DNA of 64,000 nt from Christiangramia flava JLT2011 (lineage in GTDB: Bacteria > Bacteroidota > Bacteroidia > Flavobacteriales > Flavobacteriaceae), in assembly GCF_001951155.1 (NCBI RefSeq), contig NZ_CP016359.1:1884001-1948000 (forward strand), read 5' to 3'. The notes below the pieces were generated by a model. It searched no databases, was not told where the DNA came from, and worked only from the letters and a program-made list of their open reading frames with translations. Numbering within the stretch: the stretch's first letter is position 1; every line of letters begins with the position of its first letter. Below are positions 10,244-18,231 of this stretch, one piece after another. The translations under genes and the position numbers were made by a program.

Positions 10244-10254
10244 GTAAGACTTCC
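10244..10254. promoter_or_regulatory. 11-bp element GTAAGACTTCC, inverted copy at 13637
   Basis: GTAAGACTTCC lies between the pump operon and the kinase gene. Its exact reverse complement GGAAGTCTTAC is at 13637-13647 upstream of the kinase. The core AAGNCTT is nearly palindromic. Shared 11-mers are expected by chance in a window this size, so this is a weak regulatory-site candidate kept only because the copies flank one gene. Confidence 0.2.
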
Positions 10255-10299
10255 TTAACAAATGTCGATTTAATTAAAATACAGGAGGTTACATAAAAA

Positions 10300-13200
10300 C
10301 TAGGAAACCAGGTAATGGTCTAATACGGTCTTTAATTTTTCCAGGACGATGGGTTTGGAAAGGTAATCGTCCATGCCATTGGCCAGGCAGGTTTCGCGTT
10401 CCCCTTTCAAGGCCCGTGCGGTAAATGCAATGATAGGAATATGAACTTTCAGCGTTTCTTCGATCTTCCGTATTTCCCTGGTCGCTTCCAAACCGTTCAT
10501 TTCCGGCATCTGGATATCCATAAAAATAAGGTCTGGTTTTTCAGATTGATAGGCCTCCACGGCTTCGAGACCATTTTCAACCATGAACAAACGCGCGTTG
10601 GGGACGACTTTTCCTAAAATCTCCCTGGCGAGCAACTGGTTCACAGGATTGTCTTCTGCCACCAGCACGGTAATATTTTCTTCGGAAGCGATCGTGCTTT
10701 TGTTTTCGGAAACTGCTTCGGAAAAATGCTCGTTTTCTGTCTTTGGAGCCACCTCCTTACCGAGTTTATCGATAATGTTTTTAAGGCGATCTGAATTGAT
10801 CGGCTTGGTCGCCGTGTAATTGATCTCGTAGTCCCGTGTGGCCTGTACGATGACTGCATCTTCAGAAGTGCTGTGGAGCAGCATGATCGGGAATTCTTCC
10901 GAAGTTAAATTCAGCGTCTTTCGGAAATATTTGATTACATCGGTCCCAGACATATAGGGCATGTTGTAATCTACAATCGCCAGGTCAAACTGTTGGTTTT
11001 TCAGAAGGTTGATGGCTTCGATCCCGTTGGCCGCCAGGACGGTCTCAATATCCATCGTGGCGAGCATGCCTTCCAGGATTTGCCTGTTCCGCTGGTTGTC
11101 GTCTACCACCAGTGCTTTGCGAATGTGGTGATCCAGGTTCCCCTTTTGTGAGGGTTTACGGTCTGAAGCATCAAACTCGACCTCGAAATAAAATTCGCTG
11201 CCTTTGTGCAGCTCACTTTTCACCTGTAGTCTGGAATCCATCAAAGCCAGCAATTTGTTGCTAATGGTAAGACCAAGGCCCGTTCCGCCATATTTTCGAG
11301 TTGTCGAGGTGTCTTCCTGGTCAAAAGCACCAAAGATCTTGTGCATTTTATTTGCCGCGATACCAATTCCCGTATCCCGAACCTTGAAAAGAAAACAGGC
11401 TTTACTTTCCTGATTTCCTGGGCATTTTTGGCTTTCGATCTTCAATTCCACTTCCCCTTTTTTCGTGAATTTCACGGCGTTTGCCAATAAATTGGTGAGA
11501 ATTTGCCGTAGTCGCACGGGATCGGCGTAGATGTAGCGTTTTACATTCGGATCGATGTTCAGCAGGACTTCAAGTTTCTTTTGATCGGCCTGGTGCCTAA
11601 CAATATCAATGGTTTGTTCGCAAAGCTCGTAGATGTCGATCTCTTCCCAGTGCAATTCGATCTTTCCGGCCTCGATCTTCGAGAAATCAAGGATATCGTT
11701 GATCACATCCAACAACAGGTTTGCCGATATATTGACGTTTCGAAGGTATTCGTCCTGACTTTCGGTTAGCGGGGTTTTCATCAGCAGATCGGTAAAACCG
11801 ATGATCCCGTTTAGCGGCGTACGGATCTCATGGCTCATATTGGCCAGGAATTCCGACTTTGATTTACTGGCTTGTTCAGCTTTGCGCCGGGCTTCTACCA
11901 GTGAGCTCTCCAGGGCTTTCTGTTCGGTTACATCCCAGTTCGTGCCCAGCATTCTCACAGGCTTGTTATTTTCATCGCGATATACGGTGCCTTTTGCCAT
12001 GATATAGTGCAGGGAACCGTCTGGCCAGATCACGCGGAAATTGGTATCATAATGGGCATTTCCCGCAATGGCAGCCTGTAGCAGCGTTTCGATTTCATCC
12101 ACGTCGTCCTCGTGAACCCTGCTTTTCCAGAGCTCGTAATTAGACTGTTCTGTGCTGGAACTACTTCCGTAGAGGCGGTACATGGTTTCATCCCAGTGAA
12201 GCTGGTTGTTTACCAGGTCAAAATCCCAAATCCCCACGATCGATGCTTCGAGGGCAGTTTGCAGTTTGTTCTCGGCATTCACCCTTCGGCTGATATCGCG
12301 GAAAGCGGCAATGGTAATAAAGCCGTTGGCAGTTCGGGTGGAATTCAACGTCATTTCCACCGGAAATTCCTCGCCGTTCTTCTTAACCGCGAAAACTTCA
12401 ATGACCGTAGAACCATGCTGTTTCTTTTTATTTCGTTTTTCGGAATCGATCTGCTCAAGGTAGGTCTGCAAATGTTCCCGGTGTTTAGCGTGGAATCGCT
12501 GCGGAATGAGCGATGTCATGGTTTTACCTTCCAGTTCTTCCGAAGTATATCCGAAAACACTGGTCATTAGCTGGTTGGCGACTTCGATGGCTCCTTTTTT
12601 ATTCACCACGATCAGGGGATCTGGAGTGGCGTTGAGGTAGAGTTGTATTGCCTGTAATTCCTGCTGCGCGGCACGTTTCTCCCGATCAATCCGGTTGATG
12701 GTCGTGGCAACGAACATCAGCATCAAAACGCTAACAAATATCAGTAATACCGCGACGAGGGAGATCGAAAAATCAGCAGCGAAATAGCCTTTTCTGAAAG
12801 CCCATAAAGTAAGGTAGGAAACCAGTACAATGGCGAGCAGCAACTGGAAGAACAGCTTCCGGATCATGAAACTGCCCAGTCTCTTGCTGGTAAAAAGTTC
12901 GGTGATCCCGTATTTTGGGATGATCAGAGAGATGGCCATTCCGGAGATCAAAAAACCGATCGCAGTATGGATCGCCATGGAAGAAATAAAGGTGATCTTA
13001 TTGAAGGTTGGGACCTGGTAGATAAAGGCGATGATCGCGAAAAACGCCGTTAGTACCACAAGCAGCGTGAAATAGGAGGCGAGTTTCCTGGCTTTTTTGT
13101 TGCCCGATCGAATAAGCATCAGCGAAATGCTGAGTAAGATGAAACTGAGCGAGGTAGCCATAGACATGCGGCCGGGAGTAGGATTCCCGCGGTCAATCCC

Positions 13201-13524
13201 TCTCTGGTCTAAAGTAATGAGCTGATCGATCCCAAAATTCAAACTTCCAATATCCTGCAACAGCGTGGTAAGGGTAAGTGCTAAAAGGAGAAAATTGAGA
13301 ACCTGGGAAATCTTAAAACAGCGTTTTTCCTGGGTACAGAAAATCACACATGCGAGCAAAAAGAAAGAGAATGCCGTATTGAATTTCATCGTGGGCAGAT
13401 CTGGTAAAACCTGCGTCAATACTTCAATACCCAGCAGCCATCCAAGCATTGCTAGGAAAGATACGCACCAGATCATGACAGCGGCGTAGCGGATAAATTT
13501 CTGATAAAAGATGGGTTTGACCAT
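10300..13524 (-). CDS. Hybrid sensor histidine kinase with two PAS and two receiver domains
   Basis: A 1074-residue membrane kinase. Residues about 10-275 hold roughly seven to eight hydrophobic segments. PAS domains follow at about 290-415 (PLIVVNKKGAIEVANQLM; FRDISRR) and 425-538 (NWDVTEQ). The dimerisation/phosphoacceptor box has His565 (NMSHEIRTPLNGIIGF) and the ATPase domain runs about 670-785 with N682 (NLLANAVKF) and DTGIGI/GGTGLGL boxes. Two receivers follow, with phospho-acceptor Asp852 (VDYNMP) and Asp1003 (MDIQMP). There is no DNA-binding or Hpt domain, so the output partner is encoded elsewhere. Its position upstream of a drug pump suggests, but does not prove, control of it. A -7 box lies about 70 bp upstream. 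Confidence 0.93.
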   Translation of the reverse strand: MVKPIFYQKFIRYAAVMIWCVSFLAMLGWLLGIEVLTQVLPDLPTMKFNTAFSFFLLACVIFCTQEKRCFKISQVLNFLLLALTLTTLLQDIGSLNFGIDQLITLDQRGIDRGNPTPGRMSMATSLSFILLSISLMLIRSGNKKARKLASYFTLLVVLTAFFAIIAFIYQVPTFNKITFISSMAIHTAIGFLISGMAISLIIPKYGITELFTSKRLGSFMIRKLFFQLLLAIVLVSYLTLWAFRKGYFAADFSISLVAVLLIFVSVLMLMFVATTINRIDREKRAAQQELQAIQLYLNATPDPLIVVNKKGAIEVANQLMTSVFGYTSEELEGKTMTSLIPQRFHAKHREHLQTYLEQIDSEKRNKKKQHGSTVIEVFAVKKNGEEFPVEMTLNSTRTANGFITIAAFRDISRRVNAENKLQTALEASIVGIWDFDLVNNQLHWDETMYRLYGSSSSTEQSNYELWKSRVHEDDVDEIETLLQAAIAGNAHYDTNFRVIWPDGSLHYIMAKGTVYRDENNKPVRMLGTNWDVTEQKALESSLVEARRKAEQASKSKSEFLANMSHEIRTPLNGIIGFTDLLMKTPLTESQDEYLRNVNISANLLLDVINDILDFSKIEAGKIELHWEEIDIYELCEQTIDIVRHQADQKKLEVLLNIDPNVKRYIYADPVRLRQILTNLLANAVKFTKKGEVELKIESQKCPGNQESKACFLFKVRDTGIGIAANKMHKIFGAFDQEDTSTTRKYGGTGLGLTISNKLLALMDSRLQVKSELHKGSEFYFEVEFDASDRKPSQKGNLDHHIRKALVVDDNQRNRQILEGMLATMDIETVLAANGIEAINLLKNQQFDLAIVDYNMPYMSGTDVIKYFRKTLNLTSEEFPIMLLHSTSEDAVIVQATRDYEINYTATKPINSDRLKNIIDKLGKEVAPKTENEHFSEAVSENKSTIASEENITVLVAEDNPVNQLLAREILGKVVPNARLFMVENGLEAVEAYQSEKPDLIFMDIQMPEMNGLEATREIRKIEETLKVHIPIIAFTARALKGERETCLANGMDDYLSKPIVLEKLKTVLDHYLVS

Positions 13525-13594
13525 AGATTAACGGAGTGTATCCTTTAAGCCTTCGTGTAAAATTTTCTCAATACTTTGATTTTAGCCAGGTTTT

Positions 13595-13602
13595 CAAATT
13601 TA
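13595..13602 (-). promoter_or_regulatory. -7 box of the hybrid kinase promoter
   Basis: Minus-strand TAAATTTG matches TAnnTTTG exactly. It would start transcription near 13590, leaving a leader of about 65 nt before the kinase ATG at 13524. No convincing -33 TTTG is seen. Confidence 0.45.
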
Positions 13603-13820
13603 CTGAAAAGTCCCCGAGTGCCTAGTGTATTGTACGGGAAGTCTTACAGTTAATTTTTGGAAAATTTACAAATAAATTTCAGAATAGCTTTAAAAATGTT
13701 GTGGTGCAGGTGTTTAAGCCTGGATCTTCAGAAGATTTCGAGTGGATTGTTAAACCGAAATTTTTAACATTTTACGGAAAATTCAATTAGATGTCACGCC
13801 TGAAATTCCGCTAAAAAGAA

Positions 13821-13846
13821 AGCCCGAAAACGTACATTTTCGGGCT
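13821..13846 (-). terminator. Terminator of the YeeE/YedE operon
   Basis: A perfect 10-bp stem, AGCCCGAAAA (13821-13830) with TTTTCGGGCT (13837-13846), and a 6-nt loop. Read on the minus strand it is followed by TTTCTTTTT. A second small hairpin, AGCGG-CAAA-CCGCT, lies at 13858-13871, nearer the gene. Confidence 0.75.
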
Positions 13847-13883
13847 GTAATATCCTAAGCGGCAAACCGCTAATTTAGTAAGT

Positions 13884-14297
13884 TTAGTGAGGCAATTTTT
13901 TTCTGAGCAATCCGTATAAGAATGTTCCGAAAACAGCTCCGAGAATCACAACCAGAATGGTCACGTAACCAGAACCGGCCAGTACATACATTGGGCCAGG
14001 ACAGGCACCGGCCAGCGCCCAGCCAAGACCAAAAATGATCCCTCCAATAAGGTAGCGGGCAACGCTTTTGTCTTTAGGAGCAAGGCTCATATCACTACCA
14101 TCCAAAGCCTTGATCTTCTTGGCTTTGATGACCTGTACCCCAATAATCCCGATCACAAGTGCTGAACCAATGATACCGTACATGTGAAAACTACCGAACT
14201 GGAACATTTCGTAGATTCGGAACCAGGAGGCAGCTTCCGATTTATACATGATAATTCCGAAGAAAATACCAATGATCAAATAGGTGAAATATCTCAT
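13884..14297 (-). CDS. YeeE/YedE-family sulfur transporter, second half (DUF6691 type)
   Basis: A 137-residue protein with about four membrane helices. It corresponds to the C-terminal half of YeeE/YedE thiosulfate transporters, which in E. coli are single chains. The key Cys motif is present (LGWALAGACPGPMYVLAGSG, about residues 90-110). It lies 3 bp downstream of the gene for the other half, so the two halves probably assemble as a heterodimer. Upstream control is through the GTAAC box at 14905. The substrate (thiosulfate, sulfite or another sulfur species) and the direction of transport are inferred from family and from the sulfide-oxidation neighbours. Confidence 0.85.
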   Translation of the reverse strand: MRYFTYLIIGIFFGIIMYKSEAASWFRIYEMFQFGSFHMYGIIGSALVIGIIGVQVIKAKKIKALDGSDMSLAPKDKSVARYLIGGIIFGLGWALAGACPGPMYVLAGSGYVTILVVILGAVFGTFLYGLLRKKLPH

Positions 14298-14300
14298 ATC

Positions 14301-14858
14301 TTAAAATATTAATGGGTACAAAAAATGGATCATGAAAAGACCCCCTATAAAAAAGCCAATTACTGCGATCAGGGAAGGCAACTGCAGGTTGCTCAGTCCT
14401 GAAATGGCATGTCCAGACGTACAACCTCCGGCATACCTTGCGCCAAAGCCTACCAACAGGCCACCAATGAAAAGAATGGCAATGTTAAAAGGATTGGTGA
14501 GGACTTCTGTCGCGAATAATTCTGGCGGAAGGTAACTTTTCCCGGCACTTGTAATACCATAATCGTTCGCCAGCTGGCTTGCGATTTCCGGGTTGATCTC
14601 CACTACGTTGTTGCTCATAAAATGCGCGGCTACAAATCCGCCGATTATGGCTCCCAAAACCACTGTAAGATTCCATCTTTCCGCTTTCCAGTCGAATTTA
14701 AAGAAATCGGCTTTGTTTCCGGCGCCAATGGCTGCACAGGCAGTTCTCAGGTTGGAAGACATCCCGAATTGTTTTCCAACGAACAGGAGCAGGAACATGA
14801 CTAAGGCAATAAGCGGCCCGGAAATATACCACGGCCATGGATCTGTTATCAAATTCAT
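14301..14858 (-). CDS. YeeE/YedE-family sulfur transporter, first half
   Basis: A 185-residue membrane protein with about five hydrophobic segments and the family motif ARYAGGCTSGHAISGLSNLQ near residue 140, whose Cys is the sulfur-handling residue in characterised YeeE proteins. A further Cys sits in LRTACAAIGAG near residue 40. It pairs with the gene 3 bp downstream to make the equivalent of one full-length transporter. It heads the operon: a GTAAC-N4-GTTAC palindrome (14905-14918) and a -7 box (14875-14882) lie directly upstream, leaving a leader of about 12 nt. Confidence 0.87.
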   Translation of the reverse strand: MNLITDPWPWYISGPLIALVMFLLLFVGKQFGMSSNLRTACAAIGAGNKADFFKFDWKAERWNLTVVLGAIIGGFVAAHFMSNNVVEINPEIASQLANDYGITSAGKSYLPPELFATEVLTNPFNIAILFIGGLLVGFGARYAGGCTSGHAISGLSNLQLPSLIAVIGFFIGGLFMIHFLYPLIF

Positions 14859-14874
14859 ATCAATTATTTTGGCA

Positions 14875-14882
14875 CAAATATG
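14875..14882 (-). promoter_or_regulatory. -7 box of the YeeE/YedE operon
   Basis: Minus-strand CATATTTG, one mismatch from TAnnTTTG. Its centre is exactly 33 bp from the centre of the palindrome at 14905-14918, the spacing shared by all five sites of the region. Confidence 0.6.
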
Positions 14883-14904
14883 CTGATTTTTTAAGCTTCA
14901 TACG

Positions 14905-14918
14905 GTAACAAAAGTTAC
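14905..14918. promoter_or_regulatory. Operator site A, GTAAC-N4-GTTAC (YeeE/YedE promoter)
   Basis: A perfect inverted repeat GTAAC-AAAA-GTTAC centred about 53 bp upstream of the first YeeE/YedE start. Relative to the presumed transcription start it is near -41, where Crp/Fnr-type activators bind at class II promoters. Confidence 0.7.
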
Positions 14919-14948
14919 ATCGCAGGCTGGCGAGCTTTGGTAGTGGTG

Positions 14949-15560
14949 CTATTTTCCTGTTTTCACCCCTACAAACCTGATCACGCAGCCCTCACCCTGA
15001 TGGTGTTTTCCTTCGGAAAGTTCAACCAGTTCTTCCCGGAGTAAATTGAACTGAAGACCGGGAAATTCTGATTTTACTTCCGGGATGGAATACAGCATGG
15101 CTTCTTTTTTGGGTCCTCCGGAAGTTCTGCCGAGCTGGGATTTGGCAAAAGCTTCGAAAATTACCGTGCCGCCGGGCTTCAGAAATTTCAGCAGGTGCTG
15201 ATTGGCATTTTTCCGAATTTCAGCCGGAAAATGCGCATAACTGAAAGCGATGACATCAAATTTTTCAGCCGACTCAAATTCCGCCGCATTCTGAACCTGA
15301 AAGTCTACCGAGACCTCGTTTTTAGAAGCCAGTTGCGTGGCCTTTTTCATTCCCTCTTCGGAAATATCGAAAGCAGTGACCTTCCACCCGTTTTTAGCGG
15401 CGTAAACAGCATTTCTGCCTTCCCCGTCTGCCGGTAATAAGATACTGCCGGGTTGCAGTTTTTCCAGTTGCTCTTGTAGAAAAAGGTTGGGAGTAATCCC
15501 GTAAATATATTCCGAGGCGGCGTAGCGCTCATTCCAGAACTCTTGTGCATCAGTGGTCAT
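14949..15560 (-). CDS. Class I SAM-dependent methyltransferase (TehB/thiol-methyltransferase-like)
   Basis: A 203-residue single-domain methyltransferase. SAM-binding features are LLPADGEGRNAVYAAKNG (motif I region, about residues 41-58) and FDISEEGM (the acidic end of strand 2). The N-terminus, EFWNERYAASEYIYG, is typical of small bacterial tellurite or thiol methyltransferases. In a sulfide-oxidation locus a thiol or sulfide acceptor would fit, but no substrate can be read from the sequence. It has its own -7 box (15601-15608) and no GTAAC palindrome, and the SQR terminator separates it from the upstream gene, so it may not belong to the same regulon. Confidence 0.8.
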   Translation of the reverse strand: MTTDAQEFWNERYAASEYIYGITPNLFLQEQLEKLQPGSILLPADGEGRNAVYAAKNGWKVTAFDISEEGMKKATQLASKNEVSVDFQVQNAAEFESAEKFDVIAFSYAHFPAEIRKNANQHLLKFLKPGGTVIFEAFAKSQLGRTSGGPKKEAMLYSIPEVKSEFPGLQFNLLREELVELSEGKHHQGEGCVIRFVGVKTGK

Positions 15561-15600
15561 AAATAGAAAATTGTATGTTGGTTTTCCAGTGATCTGTCTC

Positions 15601-15608
15601 CAAAAATA
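15601..15608 (-). promoter_or_regulatory. -7 box of the methyltransferase gene
   Basis: Minus-strand TATTTTTG matches TAnnTTTG exactly and would give a leader of about 36 nt before the ATG at 15560. It lies downstream of the SQR terminator. Confidence 0.45.
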
Positions 15609-15638
15609 AACCCGACTAACATAAATTTTTAGAAAAAA

Positions 15639-15666
15639 GAAGGTTGCAGTACAAACCGCAACCTTC
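15639..15666 (-). terminator. Terminator of the SQR gene
   Basis: Stem GAAGGTTGC (15639-15647) with GCAACCTTC (15658-15666), loop of 10 nt, followed on the minus strand by a T-rich tract (TTTTTTCT). It lies 21 bp beyond the SQR stop. Confidence 0.75.
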
Positions 15667-15686
15667 CAGTTAAGTAGAGTTAGTAG

Positions 15687-16994
15687 TTATACTTCTTTGC
15701 CTTTTAGCATTTTGTTCCAGTAAAGGTATGGAAGACCATATTTTTTAAGGATCCACAGTCTCCAGTGTTCTTTGGAACTGTCTTTTATCAGGAGCTGTTT
15801 TAGTTTTGGATCGGGTTTGAAATTCTGGTCGTAATCAAATTCGGCCAGTACCATTTTGCCATAATCGGTTACCAGCGGGCAGGAAGAATATCCGTTGTAA
15901 GACAGGCTCCCAATGCGATCCTGTTGCATCAACAGGTCTATATTGTCTACCACGATGGGCACCTGTTTCCTGATTGCGGCCCCGGTTTTGGCAGTGGGCA
16001 GTCCCGCTACATCCCCAAGACTGAAAATATTGGGATATTTGCGATGTTGCAGGCTGTGCTTGTCTACATCTACCCAGCCGGCCTCGTTCACCAGTGAGGA
16101 TTCGCGCACGAAAGCAGGAGCAACACTTGGCGGCGCGGTGTGCATCATATCGTAATGGATCCCGTACCGGCCGTTTTTCACGCTTACTTTAACATCTTTA
16201 TAATTATAGACGAAATTTTTGTCGATTTTCACCGTATCGGTTTCTTCGGAACGAAGGATGCAGCCGCCTGCTTCCGGTTGTTTGACCAGTTCGTACCAGG
16301 CGATCTGGTTCTTGGCGTCCACTTCAACCAGTTTATGGAAAAACCTCAGGTTGATATCTTTCCTGTCAATAATGTTCATTAAGGTTTTGGCGATCTCTTT
16401 CACTCCGAAAATGATCGTTCCCGGAGTGGCAAAGACGATATTGGTTTTCGAGCGAACACCACTTTTTCTGAAATAACTTTCCGCCAGGTACATGATCTTC
16501 TGCGGCGCGCCACCACATTTAATGGGTGTTGCAGGCTGCGTAAAAAGCGCGGTCCCGCCTTTGAAATTTTTCAGGACTTTCCAGGTGTGTTCAGGATCGG
16601 TATAATTGCTGCAAACCACGCCTTTGTCCATAGCTTCTCCCAGGCCGGGAATCAGACTGTAATCGTATGTGAGTCCTGGCGCCACTACGAGGTAATCATA
16701 AGAAATATCGCCGCTGCTGGCGGTATGTACGAGGTTGTTTTCTGGGTCGAAGCCGGTTGCTTTATCTTTGATCCATTCTGCCCCTTTCGGGATGACCTTG
16801 GACATTGGTTTCGCCGTCTTCTTATAATCAAAAGTTCCGGCGCCTACGAGTGTCCATGCCGGCTGGTAATAATGGGTGTCTGCCGGTTCGATAATGGCGA
16901 CACTATTTGTCTTTTTTTGCCTGAGTAGTTGTGCTGCGGTCATGATGCCGGCTGTGCCGCCCCCTATGATGAGCACTTGAAATTTAGTTGCCAT
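15687..16994 (-). CDS. sqr: Sulfide:quinone oxidoreductase, type II (SQOR-like)
   Basis: A 435-residue FAD enzyme that oxidises sulfide, reduces quinone and hands the sulfane sulfur to an acceptor thiol. The FAD-binding GGGTAG lies at residues 11-16 (LIIGGGTAGIMTA). Both redox cysteines of the type II (mitochondrial SQOR-like) group are present: Cys160 in IKCGGAPQKIMYL and Cys372 in SSCPLVTDYGKMVLAEFDY. It is the central gene of the locus: the CstB-like enzyme further along would process the persulfide it makes. The promoter carries palindrome site B (17043-17056) and a -7 box 33 bp away; a terminator follows the stop. Confidence 0.9.
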   Translation of the reverse strand: MATKFQVLIIGGGTAGIMTAAQLLRQKKTNSVAIIEPADTHYYQPAWTLVGAGTFDYKKTAKPMSKVIPKGAEWIKDKATGFDPENNLVHTASSGDISYDYLVVAPGLTYDYSLIPGLGEAMDKGVVCSNYTDPEHTWKVLKNFKGGTALFTQPATPIKCGGAPQKIMYLAESYFRKSGVRSKTNIVFATPGTIIFGVKEIAKTLMNIIDRKDINLRFFHKLVEVDAKNQIAWYELVKQPEAGGCILRSEETDTVKIDKNFVYNYKDVKVSVKNGRYGIHYDMMHTAPPSVAPAFVRESSLVNEAGWVDVDKHSLQHRKYPNIFSLGDVAGLPTAKTGAAIRKQVPIVVDNIDLLMQQDRIGSLSYNGYSSCPLVTDYGKMVLAEFDYDQNFKPDPKLKQLLIKDSSKEHWRLWILKKYGLPYLYWNKMLKGKEV

Positions 16995-17012
16995 GGTTGT
17001 GAATTTAGATAT

Positions 17013-17020
17013 TAAAGATA
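17013..17020 (-). promoter_or_regulatory. -7 box of the SQR gene
   Basis: Minus-strand TATCTTTA, matching TAnnTTT. Its centre is 33 bp from the centre of site B. The leader to the ATG at 16994 would be about 15 nt. Confidence 0.55.
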
Positions 17021-17042
17021 AGCCTCAGGGCTTAAATTTCCG

Positions 17043-17056
17043 GTAACATTGGTTAC
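17043..17056. promoter_or_regulatory. Operator site B, GTAAC-N4-GTTAC (SQR promoter)
   Basis: A perfect inverted repeat GTAAC-ATTG-GTTAC centred 55 bp upstream of the SQR start, in the gap between SQR and the end of the racemase gene. Confidence 0.7.
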
Positions 17057-17091
17057 ACTACAGCGGTTATAACTCTCTGTATTAAGCGCGA

Positions 17092-17778
17092 TTATATTTT
17101 TCCGGTGATAAAATCAGCAGCCATTTTCGCATGTAAATCGGTAGTGGAAAGTAGCGGAATATCATAAGCCACATTTTGGAAAAGAATAGGCAGTTCGGTG
17201 CATCCTAAAATAATACCATCGGCGCCACGAGCTTTCAGGAGGTCCATCTGGTTCAGGAAGAATTTTCTGCTTTCCTCCGTGAATTGGCCCTGTGTTAATT
17301 CGCAGGAAACATAATCGTGAGCAGTAGACAGGCAGTGAGCTTCCGGGATCAGGGTATTGATGCCAAAATCTTCTTTTAGGATCTTCGGAATAAAACCTTT
17401 GGTCATCGTGGGTTTATTTCCCAGCAGTCCCAAAGTTTTTAGACCAAGACTTTTGGCTTCGGCTCCAGTCGCAGAGGCGATATGCAGAATGGGGATATTG
17501 ATCTTCGGTTGCACGTAATCATAGACCAGATGCGGTGTGTTCGCGCAGATTACAATAGCTTGAGCGCCTGCTTTTTCCAGCATCTGGCTTGTTTGCAGGT
17601 AAGCTGCGTTGATCTTTTCAAAATCCTGGGAACGCATTAGTTCGATATTTTCGCTGTATACCAGCATAGGCGGATTTTTTGCCGTTCCGATCTCTTTTTG
17701 CACCAGTTCATTGATCAGTTTATAATAAACTATGGTCGAATGATAGGAGGTGCCGCCAATTAACCCGATTTTTTTCAT
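17092..17778 (-). CDS. Aspartate/glutamate racemase family protein
   Basis: A 228-residue cofactor-independent racemase-fold protein. Both catalytic cysteines are present: Cys78 in IVICANTPH and Cys193 in IILGCTELPIL. The N-terminus KKIGLIGGTSYHSTIVYYK is typical of YgeA/RacX-like members, whose substrates are often broad. It lies 30 bp downstream of the rhodanese gene on the same strand and is probably co-transcribed with it from the site C promoter. Why a racemase sits in a sulfide regulon is unclear; D-amino-acid supply and an unknown sulfur amino acid substrate are both possible. Confidence 0.85.
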   Translation of the reverse strand: MKKIGLIGGTSYHSTIVYYKLINELVQKEIGTAKNPPMLVYSENIELMRSQDFEKINAAYLQTSQMLEKAGAQAIVICANTPHLVYDYVQPKINIPILHIASATGAEAKSLGLKTLGLLGNKPTMTKGFIPKILKEDFGINTLIPEAHCLSTAHDYVSCELTQGQFTEESRKFFLNQMDLLKARGADGIILGCTELPILFQNVAYDIPLLSTTDLHAKMAADFITGKI

Positions 17779-17808
17779 TAAAAAGATATTTAAGGTCCAA
17801 AGCTGTTG

Positions 17809-18144
17809 CTAATAATTACCAATACCGCCCTGCAGGTCATAGATCTCTGTAAAACCTTCCTGCTTCAGTAATCTTGCGGCTTTCTGGCTGCGGTTTCCGG
17901 AACGGCAATACAGGTAAAGCGGCTTGTTTTTGTCGAGTTTCTTAACGCCGTTCAGCAGCTGTTGTGGCTGAAAAAAATCCAGGTTTACCGCGTTTTTGAT
18001 CGCGCCCTGGCTAAATTCAGCTTTCGTACGAACATCTATCAACTGCACTTTTTTGTTTTGTACCGCATCTCTGAACGCTTCCGGGGAAAGAACCCTGATC
18101 GTATCATCCTGTACTCCTGTTCCAAATAACCTGTTCAAGAACAT
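17809..18144 (-). CDS. Single-domain rhodanese (sulfurtransferase)
   Basis: A 111-residue rhodanese domain with the active-site loop YCRSGNRS (catalytic Cys80) and the usual LIDVRTKAEFSQGAI strand near residue 35. There is no clear signal peptide, so it is likely cytoplasmic. It would take sulfane sulfur from the persulfide pool made by SQR and pass it to another thiol or to sulfite. It heads a two-gene unit with the racemase. Its promoter has palindrome site C and a -7 box with the same 33-bp spacing as its neighbours. Confidence 0.88.
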   Translation of the reverse strand: MFLNRLFGTGVQDDTIRVLSPEAFRDAVQNKKVQLIDVRTKAEFSQGAIKNAVNLDFFQPQQLLNGVKKLDKNKPLYLYCRSGNRSQKAARLLKQEGFTEIYDLQGGIGNY

Positions 18145-18178
18145 ATTTTTTAAATTTTAGTTACTACTTAGTTACCGG

Positions 18179-18186
18179 TAAAAGTA
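18179..18186 (-). promoter_or_regulatory. -7 box of the rhodanese-racemase unit
   Basis: Minus-strand TACTTTTA, matching TAnnTTT, centred 33 bp from site C. The leader to the rhodanese start would be about 30 nt and contains the palindrome TTACCGGTAA (18172-18181, overlapping the box). Confidence 0.55.
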
Positions 18187-18208
18187 CTCTGTAAGACTGA
18201 TCCTGGCA

Positions 18209-18222
18209 GTAACCTGTGTTAC
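18209..18222. promoter_or_regulatory. Operator site C, GTAAC-N4-GTTAC (rhodanese promoter)
   Basis: A perfect inverted repeat GTAAC-CTGT-GTTAC centred 71 bp upstream of the rhodanese start. The longer distance to the start codon comes from a longer leader; the distance to the -7 box is unchanged. Confidence 0.7.
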
Positions 18223-18231
18223 GTTTGAGCA

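Larger units (their letters stand above)
13525..13883. other. Intergenic region of 359 bp
   Basis: Between the kinase start and the end of the YeeE/YedE operon. It holds the kinase promoter box (13595-13602), the inverted 11-mer copy (13637-13647) and terminator hairpins (13821-13846 and 13858-13871). A 23-codon frame at 13696 on the plus strand has no family resemblance and no clear promoter. I see nothing else. Confidence 0.6.

Noticed and set aside
13696..13767. A 23-codon frame (plus strand) in the 359-bp intergenic region
   Set aside because: No promoter, no resemblance and a length easily reached by chance.
18172..18181. Palindrome TTACCGGTAA as a sixth regulon operator
   Set aside because: It has no 4-bp gap, overlaps the rhodanese -7 box and is not at the shared 33-bp spacing.
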